DNA of 64,000 bases from Streptomyces regalis (GCF_001509475.1 NZ_LLZG01000001.1:248001-312000); one strand, 5' to 3'. Shown: positions 17,065 through 26,450, counted from the first letter of the stretch. Made by a program: numbers and translations. Notes: generated by a model from the letters alone, not told the origin.

Positions 17065-17832
17065 ATGGACAAGGTCTTCAAGGCGCTGGCCGACGACACG
17101 CGCAGACGGCTCCTGGACCGGCTGCACGAGGACAACGGGCTGACCTTGGGGGAGCTGTGCGCGCGCATCGACATGACGCGCCAGTCGGTGACCCAGCATC
17201 TGGCCGTCCTGGAAGCCGCCAACCTGGTCAGTACGGTGCGGCGGGGGCGGGAGAAGCTGCACTACCTCAATCCGGTCCCGCTCCATGAGATCCAGGAGCG
17301 GTGGATCGACAAGTTCGAGCGCCCGCGGCTGCGCGTGCTCGGCGCCATGAAACGACGAGCCGAGGAAGCCATGACCGACAAGCCCACATTCGTGTACGTC
17401 ACCTATATCGAGAGCACGCCCGAGAAGGTCTGGGACGCCCTGACCGACGCGGACCTGACCGCCGCCTACTGGGGTCACAGCAACGTCTCGGACTGGCGGG
17501 CCGGATCCCGCTGGGAACACGTGCGTACGGACGGCTCCGGCATCGCCGACGTCGTCGGCACCGTCGTGGAGAGCGAGCGCCCGAGCCGCCTGGTCACCAC
17601 CTGGGTGGCGCCGGACGAGGAGGGACACGAGGACAAGTACTCCCGGGTCACCTTCGACATCCAGCAGCACGCCGAGATCGTCCGCCTCACCGTGACCCAC
17701 GAGGACCTCCCGGACGAGGGCGCGCACGCCGACGTGTCGTCCGGATGGCCGGCCGTGCTGTCCAACCTCAAGTCGCTCCTGGAGACCGGCCACGTACTGC
17801 CGCAGGAGCCGTGGCTGATGCCGGCTCGTTGA
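17065..17832 (+). CDS. ArsR-family regulator fused to an SRPBCC (AHSA1-like) domain
   Basis: A 255-residue fusion. Residues 1-100 are a winged helix (MDKVFKALADDTRRRLLDRL, then GLTLGELCARIDMTRQSVTQHLAVLEAANLVSTVRRGREKLHYLNP). No Cys metal-binding motif is present, so this is not a metal sensor of the classic type. Residues 105-255 form an SRPBCC/START-like ligand-binding cup (VYVTYIESTPEKVWDALTDADLTAAYWGH). Elsewhere these two are often separate neighbouring genes; the fused form is also common in actinomycetes. The start at 17065 follows the promoter and palindrome at 17006-17033; earlier in-frame starts would lie inside that promoter. Probable role: ligand-responsive autoregulator, ligand unknown. 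Confidence 0.85.
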   Translation: MDKVFKALADDTRRRLLDRLHEDNGLTLGELCARIDMTRQSVTQHLAVLEAANLVSTVRRGREKLHYLNPVPLHEIQERWIDKFERPRLRVLGAMKRRAEEAMTDKPTFVYVTYIESTPEKVWDALTDADLTAAYWGHSNVSDWRAGSRWEHVRTDGSGIADVVGTVVESERPSRLVTTWVAPDEEGHEDKYSRVTFDIQQHAEIVRLTVTHEDLPDEGAHADVSSGWPAVLSNLKSLLETGHVLPQEPWLMPAR

Positions 17833-17860
17833 ACGAGGTCGCTCCGCGAGGGCGCGAGAA

Positions 17861-17886
17861 GGCCGGTCCGCGGGTGCGGACCGGCC
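17861..17886. terminator. Hairpin terminator between convergent genes
   Basis: GGCCGGTCCGC at 17861-17871 pairs perfectly with 17876-17886 across a four-base loop (GGGT). It lies 28 bp after the ArsR-SRPBCC stop and 25 bp beyond the stop of the convergent SPW gene, so it can serve both. Confidence 0.75.
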
Positions 17887-17911
17887 GACGTGGCTGCTTC
17901 TCCGGTGAGCC

Positions 17912-18352
17912 CTACGACTTGGGGGTGCTCCTCGCCGCCGTACCGGCGCAGATCAGCCCCAGGACCACAGCCAGTGCGCCGATGATGATGTTGTTGACGA
18001 CGACGCCTGCGTCCGGGCTGTCGCCGACGACCCACGGGGCGATGATCATCCAGGCGCCCATCGCGCAGAAGGCCCAGCTGAGGCCGTACATACGCTCCGG
18101 GGCCCGGGTGAACCCGAGGGCCAGCAGGCCGATTGCGATGCCCACGATCAGGTTGTGGGTCACGAGCGGAGGCTGGCTGGTCGTGTAGTGGAGTATCCAG
18201 GGGGACACCGCACAGTACAGACCGAGCAGGAACACCGGTCCGTCCACGAGTGCCACGTCACGACCGCCGAGCATGCGGTCGTAGCGTTCCCGCATTTCGG
18301 ATACATCGGGGTGGGCGGTTATGTCACCTCTGGTGGGCTGCACGTTGGCCAT
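17912..18352 (-). CDS. SPW repeat membrane protein
   Basis: A 146-residue membrane protein with four hydrophobic helices in two SPW units: CAVSPWILHYTT near residue 60 and IIAPWVVGDSPD near residue 110. SPW-repeat proteins are small actinobacterial and archaeal membrane proteins of unknown function. The start at 18352 has AAAGGAG seven bases upstream. The N-terminal 45 residues are hydrophilic (cytoplasmic). Convergent with the ArsR-SRPBCC gene. Confidence 0.8.
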   Translation of the reverse strand: MANVQPTRGDITAHPDVSEMRERYDRMLGGRDVALVDGPVFLLGLYCAVSPWILHYTTSQPPLVTHNLIVGIAIGLLALGFTRAPERMYGLSWAFCAMGAWMIIAPWVVGDSPDAGVVVNNIIIGALAVVLGLICAGTAARSTPKS

Positions 18353-18601
18353 GACTCGTCTCCTTTGACTTGCAGGCCTGACCGCGTCTGGTGCGGTATG
18401 CGGTAAGCGCCGCCTAGAGGACATTCTGCGCTTATTTCTTCTTTATGTGTAGAGCTCGTCGGGTTCATGACGATGTAGGCGCAGTCGCCGCTCGCAAAAC
18501 TCTCCGGTGTCGGCCTGCGGGGTGTCGATCCGAGGGCGGGCCGTTCGTGTAGGAGGTGAGAGAGCGCCGCAGAGGGACGCTCCGACGCCAAGGAGGCCGA
18601 C

Positions 18602-18958
18602 ATGAAGTACTACCTGCTCAGCGTGATGCAGCCCGTGGGTGACGAGCTGCCCCCGCCGGAGGTGCTCGCCGAGATCGGCAAGAACCTCGACGTCTTCCAC
18701 CAGGAGCTGAGGCAGGCCGGTGCCTGGGTCTTCGCCGGGGGACTGCACGGACCGGAGTCGTCCACCGTGCTCAGGCCCAGCGCCGGCGACGTCCTGATCA
18801 CCGACGGACCGTACGCCGAGGGCAAGGAAATGCTCGGCGGGATCTGCCTGATCAAGGCGCCCGACCTGGACGCCGCCCTCGAATGGGGGCGCAAGGCGGC
18901 GCTGGCGACCACGCTTCCCATCGAGGTGCGGCCGTTCACGGGCGAAGCCGAGGACTGA
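18602..18958 (+). CDS. YCII-related DGPF-domain protein, partner of the ECF42 sigma factor
   Basis: A 118-residue protein of the YCII-like/DGPF family: [13 protein letters not shown] at the start and [19 protein letters not shown] with the family DGP[FY] motif near residue 61. DGPF proteins are encoded next to ECF42 sigma factors and are the presumed targets or partners of that regulon. AAGGAGG lies six bases before ATG. Its TGA overlaps the sigma factor ATG by one base (TGATG), so translation is coupled. Confidence 0.9.
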   Translation: MKYYLLSVMQPVGDELPPPEVLAEIGKNLDVFHQELRQAGAWVFAGGLHGPESSTVLRPSAGDVLITDGPYAEGKEMLGGICLIKAPDLDAALEWGRKAALATTLPIEVRPFTGEAED

Positions 18959-20223
18959 TGACGGCCCCGGACATCGAGGACGTCTTCCGTGCCGAGTACG
19001 GACGGGCCGTCGCCGTCCTCGTCCGCTTCCTCGGCGACATCGACCTCGCCGAGGAAGCGGTCCAGGACGCCTTCACCACGGCGGTGCGGCGCTGGCCGGA
19101 GACCGGTGTGCCGCCGAGCCCGGCCGGGTGGATCATCACGACCGCCCGCAACCGGGCGATCGACCGGCTGCGCCGCGAGGCCAAGCGGGACGAACGGCAC
19201 GCCGAGGCCGCCCTGCTGCACGCCCCCGACGCACCGCCCGAGGAGGGCCCCGTGCGCGACGAACGGCTCCGGCTCATCTTCACCTGCTGCCACCCCGCCC
19301 TCGCCCCCCAGGCCCAGGTCGCCCTCACCCTGCGCCTCCTCGGCGGACTCACCACCACCCGGATCGCCCACGCCTTTCTGGTGCCCGAGCCGACCATGGC
19401 CCAGCGTCTGGTGCGGGCCAAGGCGAAGATCCGCGACGCGCGCATCCCGTATCGCGTGCCTCGTGACGCCGACCTCCCGGACCGGCTGAACGGCGTCCTC
19501 GCCGTCGTCTACCTGATCTTCAACGAGGGGTACGGCGGCTCGCCCGAGCTGTGCACGGAAGCCGTACGCCTGGGCCGGCTGCTCGCCGAGCTGATGCCGG
19601 ACGAGCCCGAGGTCACCGGCCTGCTCGCGCTGATGCTCCTCGTCGAGTCCCGCCGGCCCGCCCGGGAGGACGCCGACGGAGCGCTCGTGCCGCTGCCCGA
19701 GCAGGACCGGGATCGCTGGGACCGCGACCTCGTCGCGGAAGGACAGGCCCTCGTACGGCGATGCCTGCGCCGGAACCAGCCGGGGCCCTACCAGATCCAG
19801 GCCGCCATTCAGGCCGTGCACAGCGACGCGCCCACCGCCGAGGCCACGGACTGGAGGCAGGTACTCCAGCTGTACGACCAGCTGATGGCCCAGGCCCCCA
19901 GCCCCGTCGTCGCCCTGAACCGGGCGGTGGCCGTGGCCGAGGTCGAGGGTGCGCGAGTGGCCCTCGACCTCGTGGACGCCCTCGACCTGGACGGCTACCA
20001 CGTCTTCCACGCGGTCCGCGCCGACCTGCTGCGCCGCCTCGGCCGGGACACGGAGGCGGTTCGGGCGTACGAGGCCGCGCTGGCCCTGACCGCGAGCCCG
20101 GCAGAGCGCGCCTGGCTCGACCGCCGGCGCCGCCCTCACACGCTGAGCGCCTCCCGCACCGCCACCTCGGCCTCCGCGCCGCCCTCGCCGAAGGACGTGA
20201 CCCGCCCGGCCTCCAGCACGTAG
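18958..20223 (+). CDS. ECF42-type extracytoplasmic-function sigma factor with C-terminal TPR-like extension
   Basis: A 421-residue sigma factor. Region 2 spans residues 5-75 ([35 protein letters not shown]). Region 4 spans about 110-165, with [20 protein letters not shown] and [30 protein letters not shown] typical of this branch. The long helical C-terminus carries the DUF6596/TPR-like extension that is needed for activity in ECF42 sigma factors and replaces an anti-sigma factor. The start at 18958 overlaps the DGPF gene. The last 30 residues (after [11 protein letters not shown]) are Ser/Thr/Pro-rich and are read from DNA antisense to urtE. Confidence 0.9.
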   Translation: MTAPDIEDVFRAEYGRAVAVLVRFLGDIDLAEEAVQDAFTTAVRRWPETGVPPSPAGWIITTARNRAIDRLRREAKRDERHAEAALLHAPDAPPEEGPVRDERLRLIFTCCHPALAPQAQVALTLRLLGGLTTTRIAHAFLVPEPTMAQRLVRAKAKIRDARIPYRVPRDADLPDRLNGVLAVVYLIFNEGYGGSPELCTEAVRLGRLLAELMPDEPEVTGLLALMLLVESRRPAREDADGALVPLPEQDRDRWDRDLVAEGQALVRRCLRRNQPGPYQIQAAIQAVHSDAPTAEATDWRQVLQLYDQLMAQAPSPVVALNRAVAVAEVEGARVALDLVDALDLDGYHVFHAVRADLLRRLGRDTEAVRAYEAALALTASPAERAWLDRRRRPHTLSASRTATSASAPPSPKDVTRPASST

Positions 20224-20828
20224 TACCGCTGAGCCGCCCGCATCGCGAACCCGACGTGCTGTTCGACCAGCAGCACCGAGAGCCCGCCCCGCGCGGCCAG
20301 CGCGAGGATCGTCTCCTCGATCTCGGCGACCACCGACGGCTGGATGCCTTCGGTCGGCTCGTCGAGGAGCAGCAGCCGAGGCTCCGTCACCAGGGCGCGG
20401 GCGATGGCGAGTTGCTGCCGCTGGCCGCCGGAGAGCAGGCCCGCGCGACGGTTGGACAGCGCTCGCAACGCCGGGAACAGGTCCAGCGCCTCGGCGACCG
20501 ACTCCTTGCCGCGCCTGCGCCCGTCCGCGACGAGCTGGAGGTTCTCGGCCGTGGTCAGGTGCGGGAAGGACTGCTGGCCCTGCGGGACGTACGCCATCCC
20601 GCGCGCGACCCGTTCGTGCGGCTTGCGGCGGGTGATGTCCTCGCCGTCCAGGCGGATCGTGCCGCTGGTCGGCGTGAGCAGTCCCACGGCGGCCCGCAGC
20701 AGCGTGCTCTTGCCCGCGCCGTTGTGCCCGAGCACGGCAGCCACGCCGTCCTTGGGCACCTCGACGGAGACGCCGTGCAGGACGGAGCTGCGGTGGTAGC
20801 CGACGCGTACGTCGTCGATCTGGAGCAT
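20136..20828 (-). CDS. urtE: Urea ABC transporter ATP-binding subunit UrtE
   Basis: A 230-residue ABC ATPase of the LivF/UrtE branch: Walker [12 protein letters not shown] (near residue 34), Q-loop [17 protein letters not shown], signature [15 protein letters not shown], Walker [16 protein letters not shown] and switch His in VEQHVG. UrtE pairs with UrtD to drive urea uptake through UrtB/UrtC. Its ATG (20828) overlaps the TGA of urtD by one base. The 3' end overlaps the convergent sigma factor gene by 88 bp. LivF-type roles in amino acid uptake are the alternative, but the whole operon fits the Urt set. Confidence 0.9.
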   Translation of the reverse strand: MLQIDDVRVGYHRSSVLHGVSVEVPKDGVAAVLGHNGAGKSTLLRAAVGLLTPTSGTIRLDGEDITRRKPHERVARGMAYVPQGQQSFPHLTTAENLQLVADGRRRGKESVAEALDLFPALRALSNRRAGLLSGGQRQQLAIARALVTEPRLLLLDEPTEGIQPSVVAEIEETILALAARGGLSVLLVEQHVGFAMRAAQRYYVLEAGRVTSFGEGGAEAEVAVREALSV

Positions 20829-21592
20829 CACGCCTCCTGTACGGCCACGTCGGCGGTGGTCTCGGCGGCCGCGTGCCCGAGGTACACCTCCTGCACCTTC
20901 GGATCCGCCTGCACCTCGGCGACCGTGCCCTCGCTGAGCACCTTGCCCGCGTGCAGCACGCTGACGCTGCGGGCGAAGGACCGCATGAAGTCCATGTCGT
21001 GCTCGATGACGACCACGGTCCGCTCCGCACTGATTCGCTGCAGCAGCTCGCCGGTCGCCTGACGCTCGTCGTGGCTCATGCCGGCCACCGGCTCGTCGAG
21101 CAGCAGCAGCCGTACGTCCTGCACGAGCAGCATGCCGATCTCCAGCCACTGCTTCTGACCGTGCGCGAGCGTCCCGGCGGGGGAGTCGGCGAGCTCGGTG
21201 AGCCCGACCGTCTCCAACGCCCTGGCGACCGGCTCGGGGACATCCTTGCGCCGCCGCAGCATGGTCCACAGGCTCCGGCCCGCGCCCGCCGCGATGTCCA
21301 GGTTCTGAAGGACCGTCAACTCCTCGAAGACGGTGGCGGTCTGGAAGGTCCGCCCGATGCCCGACCGGGCGATCCTGTGCACGCTGCGCCCGAGCAGCTC
21401 CTCGCCGCCGAACCGCACCGAGCCCTCCGCCCGCACCAGGCCGGTCACAGCGTCGACGAGGGTCGTCTTGCCCGCGCCGTTGGGACCGATGAGGAACCGC
21501 AGATCGCCCGGGCGGACATCGAGGTCCACTCCGTCGACCGCGGTGAACCCGTCGAAGGACACGCGCAGTCGGCGTATCTCCAGCCCGCTCAT
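20828..21592 (-). CDS. urtD: Urea ABC transporter ATP-binding subunit UrtD
   Basis: A 254-residue ABC ATPase: Walker A IGPNGAGKTTLVDAVTG near residue 36, GRTFQTATVFEELTV as Q-loop, and a degenerate signature LAHGQKQWLEIGMLL, characteristic of UrtD (LivG proteins have LSYGQQR). Walker B is LLLLDEPVAGMSHDE, and IEHDMDFMRSFA carries the switch His. The signature and the DEPVAGMS sequence support UrtD over LivG. Start 21592 overlaps the urtC stop by four bases, and the stop overlaps urtE. Confidence 0.9.
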   Translation of the reverse strand: MSGLEIRRLRVSFDGFTAVDGVDLDVRPGDLRFLIGPNGAGKTTLVDAVTGLVRAEGSVRFGGEELLGRSVHRIARSGIGRTFQTATVFEELTVLQNLDIAAGAGRSLWTMLRRRKDVPEPVARALETVGLTELADSPAGTLAHGQKQWLEIGMLLVQDVRLLLLDEPVAGMSHDERQATGELLQRISAERTVVVIEHDMDFMRSFARSVSVLHAGKVLSEGTVAEVQADPKVQEVYLGHAAAETTADVAVQEA

Positions 21593-22680
21593 GCTGCCTC
21601 TCCTACGGGGATGACGGCCGCCTTCTTCTCCTCGGCTGTGGCCCTGCGGCGCCGCACGATGCCCGCAAGCGAGGCGAGCCCGCCGGGCAGGAACGCGAGC
21701 GCCACGATGAACAGCAGCCCCTGGAAGTACGTCCACGCCGCCGGGAACTCCTCCGACAGCGCCGTCTTCGCCCAGGCCACCGCGACCGCGCCGAGCACCG
21801 CCCCGACCAGGCTCGCCCGGCCTCCCACCGCCGCGCCGATGACGAACTCGATCGACGGCACGATGCCGATCAGCGCCGGCGAGATGATGCCGACCGCCGG
21901 CACGAACAGCGCGCCCGCGAGGCCCGCCATGCCGGCCGCCACCACGTACGCGACGAGCTTGACGTTCGCCGGGTCGTAGCCGAGGAAGCGCACCCGCTCC
22001 TCCGAGTCCCGTACGGCGACCAGGAGTTCGCCGTAGCGGCTGTGGATCAGCTGGCGGGCGAGGGCGATGAGCAGCAGCAGGGCGGCGGCGATGACGAAGT
22101 ACACCATCCGCTGGTTGACCGGGTCGTCGAGGGCGTAGCCGAAGAAGCCCTGGATGTCGGTGAGCCCGTTGGTGCCGCCGGTCGTGGCCTGCTGGCCGAT
22201 CAGCCAGATGGCGAAGGCCGCGGCGAGCGCCTGGCTGAGGATCGCGAAGTACGCGCCCTTGACCCGGCGCCGGAAGATGAAGGAGCCGAGCACGGCGGCC
22301 ACGGCCATCGGGAGGAGCACGGTCGCCGCGAGAGCGAACAGCGGATTGGCGAACGGCTGCCACCACCAGGGGAGTTCGGTGGCGGTGCCGTACAGCTGCA
22401 TGAAGTCGGGCAGGTTGCCGGGGCCCGCGTCGGCGATCTTCAGGTGCATCGCCATGGCGTAGCCGCCGAGCCCGAAGAACACGCCCTGACCGAGCGTCAG
22501 CAGCCCGCCGCGGCCCCAGGCCAGACAGACACCGACCGCGACCATCGCGATGCACAGGTACTTGGCGAGCAGCCCGAGGCGGAAGTCGGACAGGACCAGC
22601 GGGGCGAGAGCGAACAGCACGACGGCCGACCCCGCGAAACCGGCCGCGGCCCGGGCCGAGGGGCCCTTGAGCAGGTTCAT
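21589..22680 (-). CDS. urtC: Urea ABC transporter permease UrtC
   Basis: A 363-residue inner-membrane permease of the LivM/UrtC family with about ten hydrophobic segments. Diagnostic stretches are CLAWGRGGLLTLGQGVFFGLGGYAMAMHL near residue 52, GAYFAILSQALAAAFAIW near 140 and TTGGTNGLTDIQGFFGY near 165, all typical of UrtC. With UrtB it forms the membrane channel. The start at 22680 has GGAG upstream and overlaps the urtB stop by four bases (ATGA type), as in a translationally coupled operon. Confidence 0.9.
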   Translation of the reverse strand: MNLLKGPSARAAAGFAGSAVVLFALAPLVLSDFRLGLLAKYLCIAMVAVGVCLAWGRGGLLTLGQGVFFGLGGYAMAMHLKIADAGPGNLPDFMQLYGTATELPWWWQPFANPLFALAATVLLPMAVAAVLGSFIFRRRVKGAYFAILSQALAAAFAIWLIGQQATTGGTNGLTDIQGFFGYALDDPVNQRMVYFVIAAALLLLIALARQLIHSRYGELLVAVRDSEERVRFLGYDPANVKLVAYVVAAGMAGLAGALFVPAVGIISPALIGIVPSIEFVIGAAVGGRASLVGAVLGAVAVAWAKTALSEEFPAAWTYFQGLLFIVALAFLPGGLASLAGIVRRRRATAEEKKAAVIPVGEAA

Positions 22681-23573
22681 ACGAGACTCCTCGTGCGCAG
22701 CGTGTACAGCCCCTGGGGCCGCCACTGGAGAAACGCGACGATGCCGACCAGCACCAGCACCTTGGCGACGCTGACGGTGGTGGAGTACTCCAGCACCGAC
22801 TGGAGCACGCCCAGCACGAAGGCGACGATGACCGTGCCCTTGAGCTGTCCGATGCCGCCGACCACGATCACCAGGAAGGCGTCGATGATGACGTTGGTGC
22901 CCATCGTCGGCCCGATCGGACCGACCAGCGTCAGTGCCACCCCGGCCACACCCGCGAGCCCGGAGCCGATGAAGAAGGCCGTACGGTCCACGGTCGACGT
23001 CGAGATGCCGGACACCTCCGCGAGGTCACGGTTCTGCACGACGGCCCGGATCCGGCGGCCCAGCGGCGTCAGCCGCAGCGTCAGCGACAGCGCGACGACC
23101 GCCGCGACCGCCAACCCGAGAATGAACAGGCGGCTGTTGGCGACGGTCAGCGGATCGTCGCCGCCGATGAGGGTGATGTTCCCGGTGAGGACGTCGGGCG
23201 CGCGGGTCTGCACGTTCGGCGCGCCGAAAATGTCCCGGGCGAGCTGCTGGAGCATCAGGGAGACACCCCAGGTGACGAGAAGCGTGTCAAGTGGCCGCAG
23301 ATACAGGCGTCGTATCAGCAGCCATTCGAGAAGTGCGCCGAGGGCGCCCGAGACGAGAAATGCGACGGGAAGAGCGACCAGAAGTGAAATTCCGGCGCTG
23401 GCAATGGACTTCTGCAGGACATACGTCGTGTAGGCGCCGGCCATGATGAACTCGCCGTGGGCCATGTTGATGACGTTCATCTGGCCGAAGGTGAGCGAAA
23501 GGCCGAGCGCGATGAGCAGCAGAACGGCACCGATGCTGATGCCGGTGAAGGTCTGACCGAGGACCACGGTCAT
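22677..23573 (-). CDS. urtB: Urea ABC transporter permease UrtB
   Basis: A 298-residue permease with eight or so hydrophobic segments: GISIGAVLLLIALGLSLTFGQMNVINMAHGEFIMAGAY near residue 10 and YLRPLDTLLVTWGVSLMLQQLARDIFGAPNVQT near 92 are UrtB hallmarks. RIRAVVQNRDLAEVSGI and GGIGQLKGTVIVAFVLG follow. Proteobacterial UrtB often has a long periplasmic N-terminal domain; this actinobacterial form lacks it and begins with MTVVLGQTFTG. Spaced 69 bp from urtA. Confidence 0.9.
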   Translation of the reverse strand: MTVVLGQTFTGISIGAVLLLIALGLSLTFGQMNVINMAHGEFIMAGAYTTYVLQKSIASAGISLLVALPVAFLVSGALGALLEWLLIRRLYLRPLDTLLVTWGVSLMLQQLARDIFGAPNVQTRAPDVLTGNITLIGGDDPLTVANSRLFILGLAVAAVVALSLTLRLTPLGRRIRAVVQNRDLAEVSGISTSTVDRTAFFIGSGLAGVAGVALTLVGPIGPTMGTNVIIDAFLVIVVGGIGQLKGTVIVAFVLGVLQSVLEYSTTVSVAKVLVLVGIVAFLQWRPQGLYTLRTRSLV

Positions 23574-23642
23574 ACGGCGGCTCCGGGGAGGCGGGGGAGC
23601 GGGGGACCCGGCGGGCGTGCCGGGCCCCCGCGAGGCGAGCGG

Positions 23643-24899
23643 TCAGGACAGGCCGGAGGCCCAGGAGTAGCCCTTGAGGTAGGGGTCCGGCTTGATGGGC
23701 TTGCCGGAGTCCCACACCTGCTCGATCAGACCGTCGGAGCCGACCTTGCCGATCCGGGCGGTCTTGTAAATGTGCTGCGAGGCGCCGTCGATGGTGACCT
23801 TGCCCTCGGGCGCGTCGAAGGTGATGCCGTCGGATGCGGCCTTCACCTTCTCCGGGTCGAAGGACTTCGCCTTCTCGACCATCGCCTTCCACAGGTAGAC
23901 CGAGACGTACGCGGCCTCCATCGGATCACTGGTCGGCTTGTCCTGGCCGTACTTGGCCTTGTACGCCTTCACGAACTTCTCGTTCGCGGCGCCCTGCGTG
24001 GTCTGGTAGTAGTTCCAGGCCGTCAGCTGCCCGTCCAGGTACTGCGTACCGATCGACTTGACCTCCTCCTCGGCGATCGACACCGAGACGACCGGCATGC
24101 TCTTCGCGGTCAGGCCCGCCGACTTGTACTCCTTGAAGAAGGCCACGTTCGAGTCGCCGTTGAGGGTGTTGAAGACCGCGTCCGCCTTGGACGACTTCAC
24201 CTTGTTGGCGATCGTGCTGAACTCCGTGGATCCCAGCGGCGCGTAGTCCTCACCGAGGATCGTCATGCCGTTGGCCTTGGCGTACGCCCTGATCTCCTTG
24301 TTGGCGGTACGCGGGAAGACGTAGTCGCTGCCGACCAGGTAGAGCTTCTTCAGGCCCTGGCTCTTGAGGTAGTCGAGGGCCGGGACGATCTGCTGGTTGG
24401 TGGTCGCGCCCGTGTAGAAGATGTACGGCGACTGCTCCAGGCCCTCGTACTGCACGGGGTAGAAGAGCAGCGACTTGTTCTTCTCGAACACCGGCTTGAC
24501 GGCCTTGCGGCTGGCGGAGGTCCAGCAGCCGAAGGTCGCGGCGACCTGGTCCTCCTTGATCAGCTTCTGCGCCTTCTCGGCGAAGGTGGGCCAGTCGGAG
24601 GCGCCGTCCTCGCTGATCGGCTTGATCTTCTTGCCGAGCACACCGCCGGAGGCGTTGATCTCGTCGATGGCGAGCGTCAGCGAGTTGCGTACGGTGACCT
24701 CGCTGATCGCCATCGTGCCGGACAGCGAGTTGAGCAGACCGACCTTGACCGTGTCGCCGCTGACGTCGATCTTCGCGGCCTTGTCGGACGAACCCGCCGC
24801 GTCGGTCTTCGCGCCGCACGCCGAGAGCGCGACGACGGCGGCGAGCGCCGCGGTACCGGCCAGGAACCGGCGCCGGTGTATGTGGGGAAGGCTGGACAA
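23643..24899 (-). CDS. urtA: Urea ABC transporter substrate-binding lipoprotein UrtA
   Basis: A 418-residue exported lipoprotein. The N-terminus [22 protein letters not shown] combines a twin-Arg-like RRRFL with the lipobox LSAC, Cys at residue 28. The mature protein is a type-I periplasmic-binding fold: [91 protein letters not shown], and [12 protein letters not shown]. The CWTSASRK and YEGLE stretches are specific to UrtA/FmdD-like urea and short-amide binders rather than Leu/Ile/Val binders. First gene of urtABCDE; promoter and GlnR-like half-sites lie upstream. Confidence 0.93.
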   Translation of the reverse strand: MSSLPHIHRRRFLAGTAALAAVVALSACGAKTDAAGSSDKAAKIDVSGDTVKVGLLNSLSGTMAISEVTVRNSLTLAIDEINASGGVLGKKIKPISEDGASDWPTFAEKAQKLIKEDQVAATFGCWTSASRKAVKPVFEKNKSLLFYPVQYEGLEQSPYIFYTGATTNQQIVPALDYLKSQGLKKLYLVGSDYVFPRTANKEIRAYAKANGMTILGEDYAPLGSTEFSTIANKVKSSKADAVFNTLNGDSNVAFFKEYKSAGLTAKSMPVVSVSIAEEEVKSIGTQYLDGQLTAWNYYQTTQGAANEKFVKAYKAKYGQDKPTSDPMEAAYVSVYLWKAMVEKAKSFDPEKVKAASDGITFDAPEGKVTIDGASQHIYKTARIGKVGSDGLIEQVWDSGKPIKPDPYLKGYSWASGLS

Positions 24900-24997
24900 T
24901 TGGACCTCCTTGTCCCCATGACGAGGACACCTGAAAAGGAAGGAATCAGCAGCCCTTCAGGGTCCCTGAAGTGCGGTCCACAGCCTCAAGTCACCCT

Positions 24998-25024
24998 GTT
25001 TCCAAGGTGTTTCGAGTTACTTTC
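24998..25024 (-). promoter_or_regulatory. Candidate GlnR box upstream of urtA (three half-sites at 11-bp spacing)
   Basis: On the plus strand GTTTC, GTTTC and CTTTC occur at 24998, 25009 and 25020, which on the coding strand of urtA read GAAAG-n6-GAAAC-n6-GAAAC. GlnR boxes of Streptomyces consist of 5-mers of the gTnAC/GaAAC type with six-base spacers, so spacing and sequence fit, though a GTnAC half-site is not in register. The site lies about 100-125 bp upstream of the urtA start. Confidence 0.45.
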
Positions 25025-25068
25025 CCAGCTGTATCTTCCGGCTCGCCGCAGGCAACGAAACGGGAAAC

Positions 25069-25119
25069 AAAAAAGCCCCGGGTCGAATTCCGCACCGGAA
25101 TTCACAGTTCGCCCGAGGC
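25069..25119 (-). terminator. Intrinsic terminator after the AmiC-like gene
   Basis: On the minus strand an outer GC-rich pairing (GCCTCGGGC with ACCCGGGGC) encloses a perfect inner stem (GAATTCCG at 25085-25092 with 25096-25103), then TTTTTTGTTT. This is a classic rho-independent terminator, rare in such GC-rich DNA. It separates the AmiC-like gene from urtA. Confidence 0.8.
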
Positions 25120-25124
25120 ATTCT

Positions 25125-25148
25125 AGATACTTCCTGTGGGAAGTATCT
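25125..25148. repeat. Perfect inverted repeat, 10-bp arms, 4-base loop
   Basis: AGATACTTCC (25125-25134) and GGAAGTATCT (25139-25148) flank TGTG. It begins 20 bp after the stop of the AmiC-like gene and precedes the stronger terminator at 25069-25119. It may be a second transcription stop, a processing site or an operator; AT content is higher than in the surroundings. Confidence 0.55.
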
Positions 25149-25167
25149 GCGTGTGGTGAGGTGCATG

Positions 25168-26280
25168 TCAAGGGTGAGCGCCGTCGAGGTCGAGCTGAGT
25201 GAGCACGTCGAAGTCCACGCCGTCCGCCTGCGCGAGGTAGATCCGCTGCTGGACGTGGCTGTCCCTGAGCCGCAGCAATCCGCGCGGCCCTTCGTACGAC
25301 ACCGACTCGGCGCTCGCGCCGATCGCCGCCACGTCCAGCGTCCTGGCCCGGGCGATGAGTGCGGCGAGCAACAGCACGCCCTCGTAACACGATTCGCCGA
25401 GACTCCCGGGTGCCGGCGCCTCGATGCCGTACCGCCCGGCGTACCGGCCGTGGAAGTCGAGGGTGTCCTGGTTGGCGAGCGAGGCGAAGAACCCGGCGGT
25501 GCTGTAGAGGCCGGCGGTCGCCGTGGGGCCGCTGGCCATCAGCATGTTCTCGTCCATGAGCGTGCTCAGGCGCAGGCACCGCTGGTCCAGGCCGACGGCG
25601 GCGAACGCCCGGTTGAAGCGGACGGCGTCGTTGCCCACCAGGAGCATCAGGACGGCGTCGGCCTCCGACTGCTCGATGCGCCGCAGCACCCCGTCGAAGT
25701 CATGGGTGCCCAGCGGCAGATACGCCTGTCCGCAGATGCCGCCCCCCGACTCGTGCGCATAGGTGCGCGCGGCCCGTGCGGTCCGGCGCGGCCACACATA
25801 GTCGTTGCCGACGACGAACCACCGCCGCACCTTGCGCTCGCCCGCCAACAGGCGCATCGCGGGCCGCAGTTGGTCGTCCGGTGTCTCACTGGTCAGGAAG
25901 ACGCCCGTGGTGTGCTCCCCGCCCTCGTACAGGGCCGTGTACACATACGGCACCCGGTGCGCGATGCGCGGCGCCAGTGCCTGGCGCACCGAGGAGATGT
26001 GCCAGCCGGTGACGCCCTGCACGACGCCCAGCTCCACCAGTGCCTCGACCCGGTCGGCGATCTCACGGGGCTCGGCGCCGCCGTCCACCGGCAGCAGCCG
26101 CAGCTCCTTGCCGAGCACGCCGCCCGCGTGATTGACCTCGTGGGCGGCGAGCTGTGCGCACAGCTCGCAGGTCGGGCCGAAGATGCCCGCGGCGCCCTGC
26201 ATGGGGAACACGAGAGCGACGCTGAGCACGGAGTCGTCGACGGTGAACCAGTCGAGCGGATGGGGGTCGAGCTGGAACAT
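25168..26280 (-). CDS. Cytoplasmic AmiC/UrtA-like amide- or urea-binding sensor protein
   Basis: A 370-residue type-I periplasmic-binding fold protein without signal peptide or lipobox: MFQLDPHPLDWFTVDD precedes VALVFPMQGAAGIFGPTCELCAQLAAHEVNHAGGVLGKELRLLPVD. GWHISSVRQALAPRI, YEGGEHTTGVFLTSE, NDYVWPRRTARAARTYA and VGNDAVRFNRAF match the AmiC and UrtA/FmdD binding folds. In Pseudomonas, AmiC is an intracellular amide sensor that holds the antiterminator AmiR. No AmiR/ANTAR gene is adjacent; instead a MarR gene diverges 170 bp away. Ligand (urea, short amide or amino acid) is inferred from the neighbouring urt operon. Confidence 0.75.
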   Translation of the reverse strand: MFQLDPHPLDWFTVDDSVLSVALVFPMQGAAGIFGPTCELCAQLAAHEVNHAGGVLGKELRLLPVDGGAEPREIADRVEALVELGVVQGVTGWHISSVRQALAPRIAHRVPYVYTALYEGGEHTTGVFLTSETPDDQLRPAMRLLAGERKVRRWFVVGNDYVWPRRTARAARTYAHESGGGICGQAYLPLGTHDFDGVLRRIEQSEADAVLMLLVGNDAVRFNRAFAAVGLDQRCLRLSTLMDENMLMASGPTATAGLYSTAGFFASLANQDTLDFHGRYAGRYGIEAPAPGSLGESCYEGVLLLAALIARARTLDVAAIGASAESVSYEGPRGLLRLRDSHVQQRIYLAQADGVDFDVLTQLDLDGAHP

Positions 26281-26450
26281 GCGGTCATGATTCCGGGTCC
26301 GCTCGGTGAACTCCAGTCCGTCTCGTGGGCCGGGCGGTGTGGAAGTGGTGGGCGTCGACGACCGTTTGTGGGGACGTGGACGATGTGGCCGCCCCATGTG
26401 GTGAAGCGGCGCTTGTACGATTGACGGCACCCCGGGACCGAGGGAGCAGG

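Noticed and set aside
23457..25202. Plus-strand open frame of 581 codons opposite urtA and urtB
   Set aside because: Antisense of well-supported transporter genes; Arg/Leu/Val-rich with no recognisable fold.
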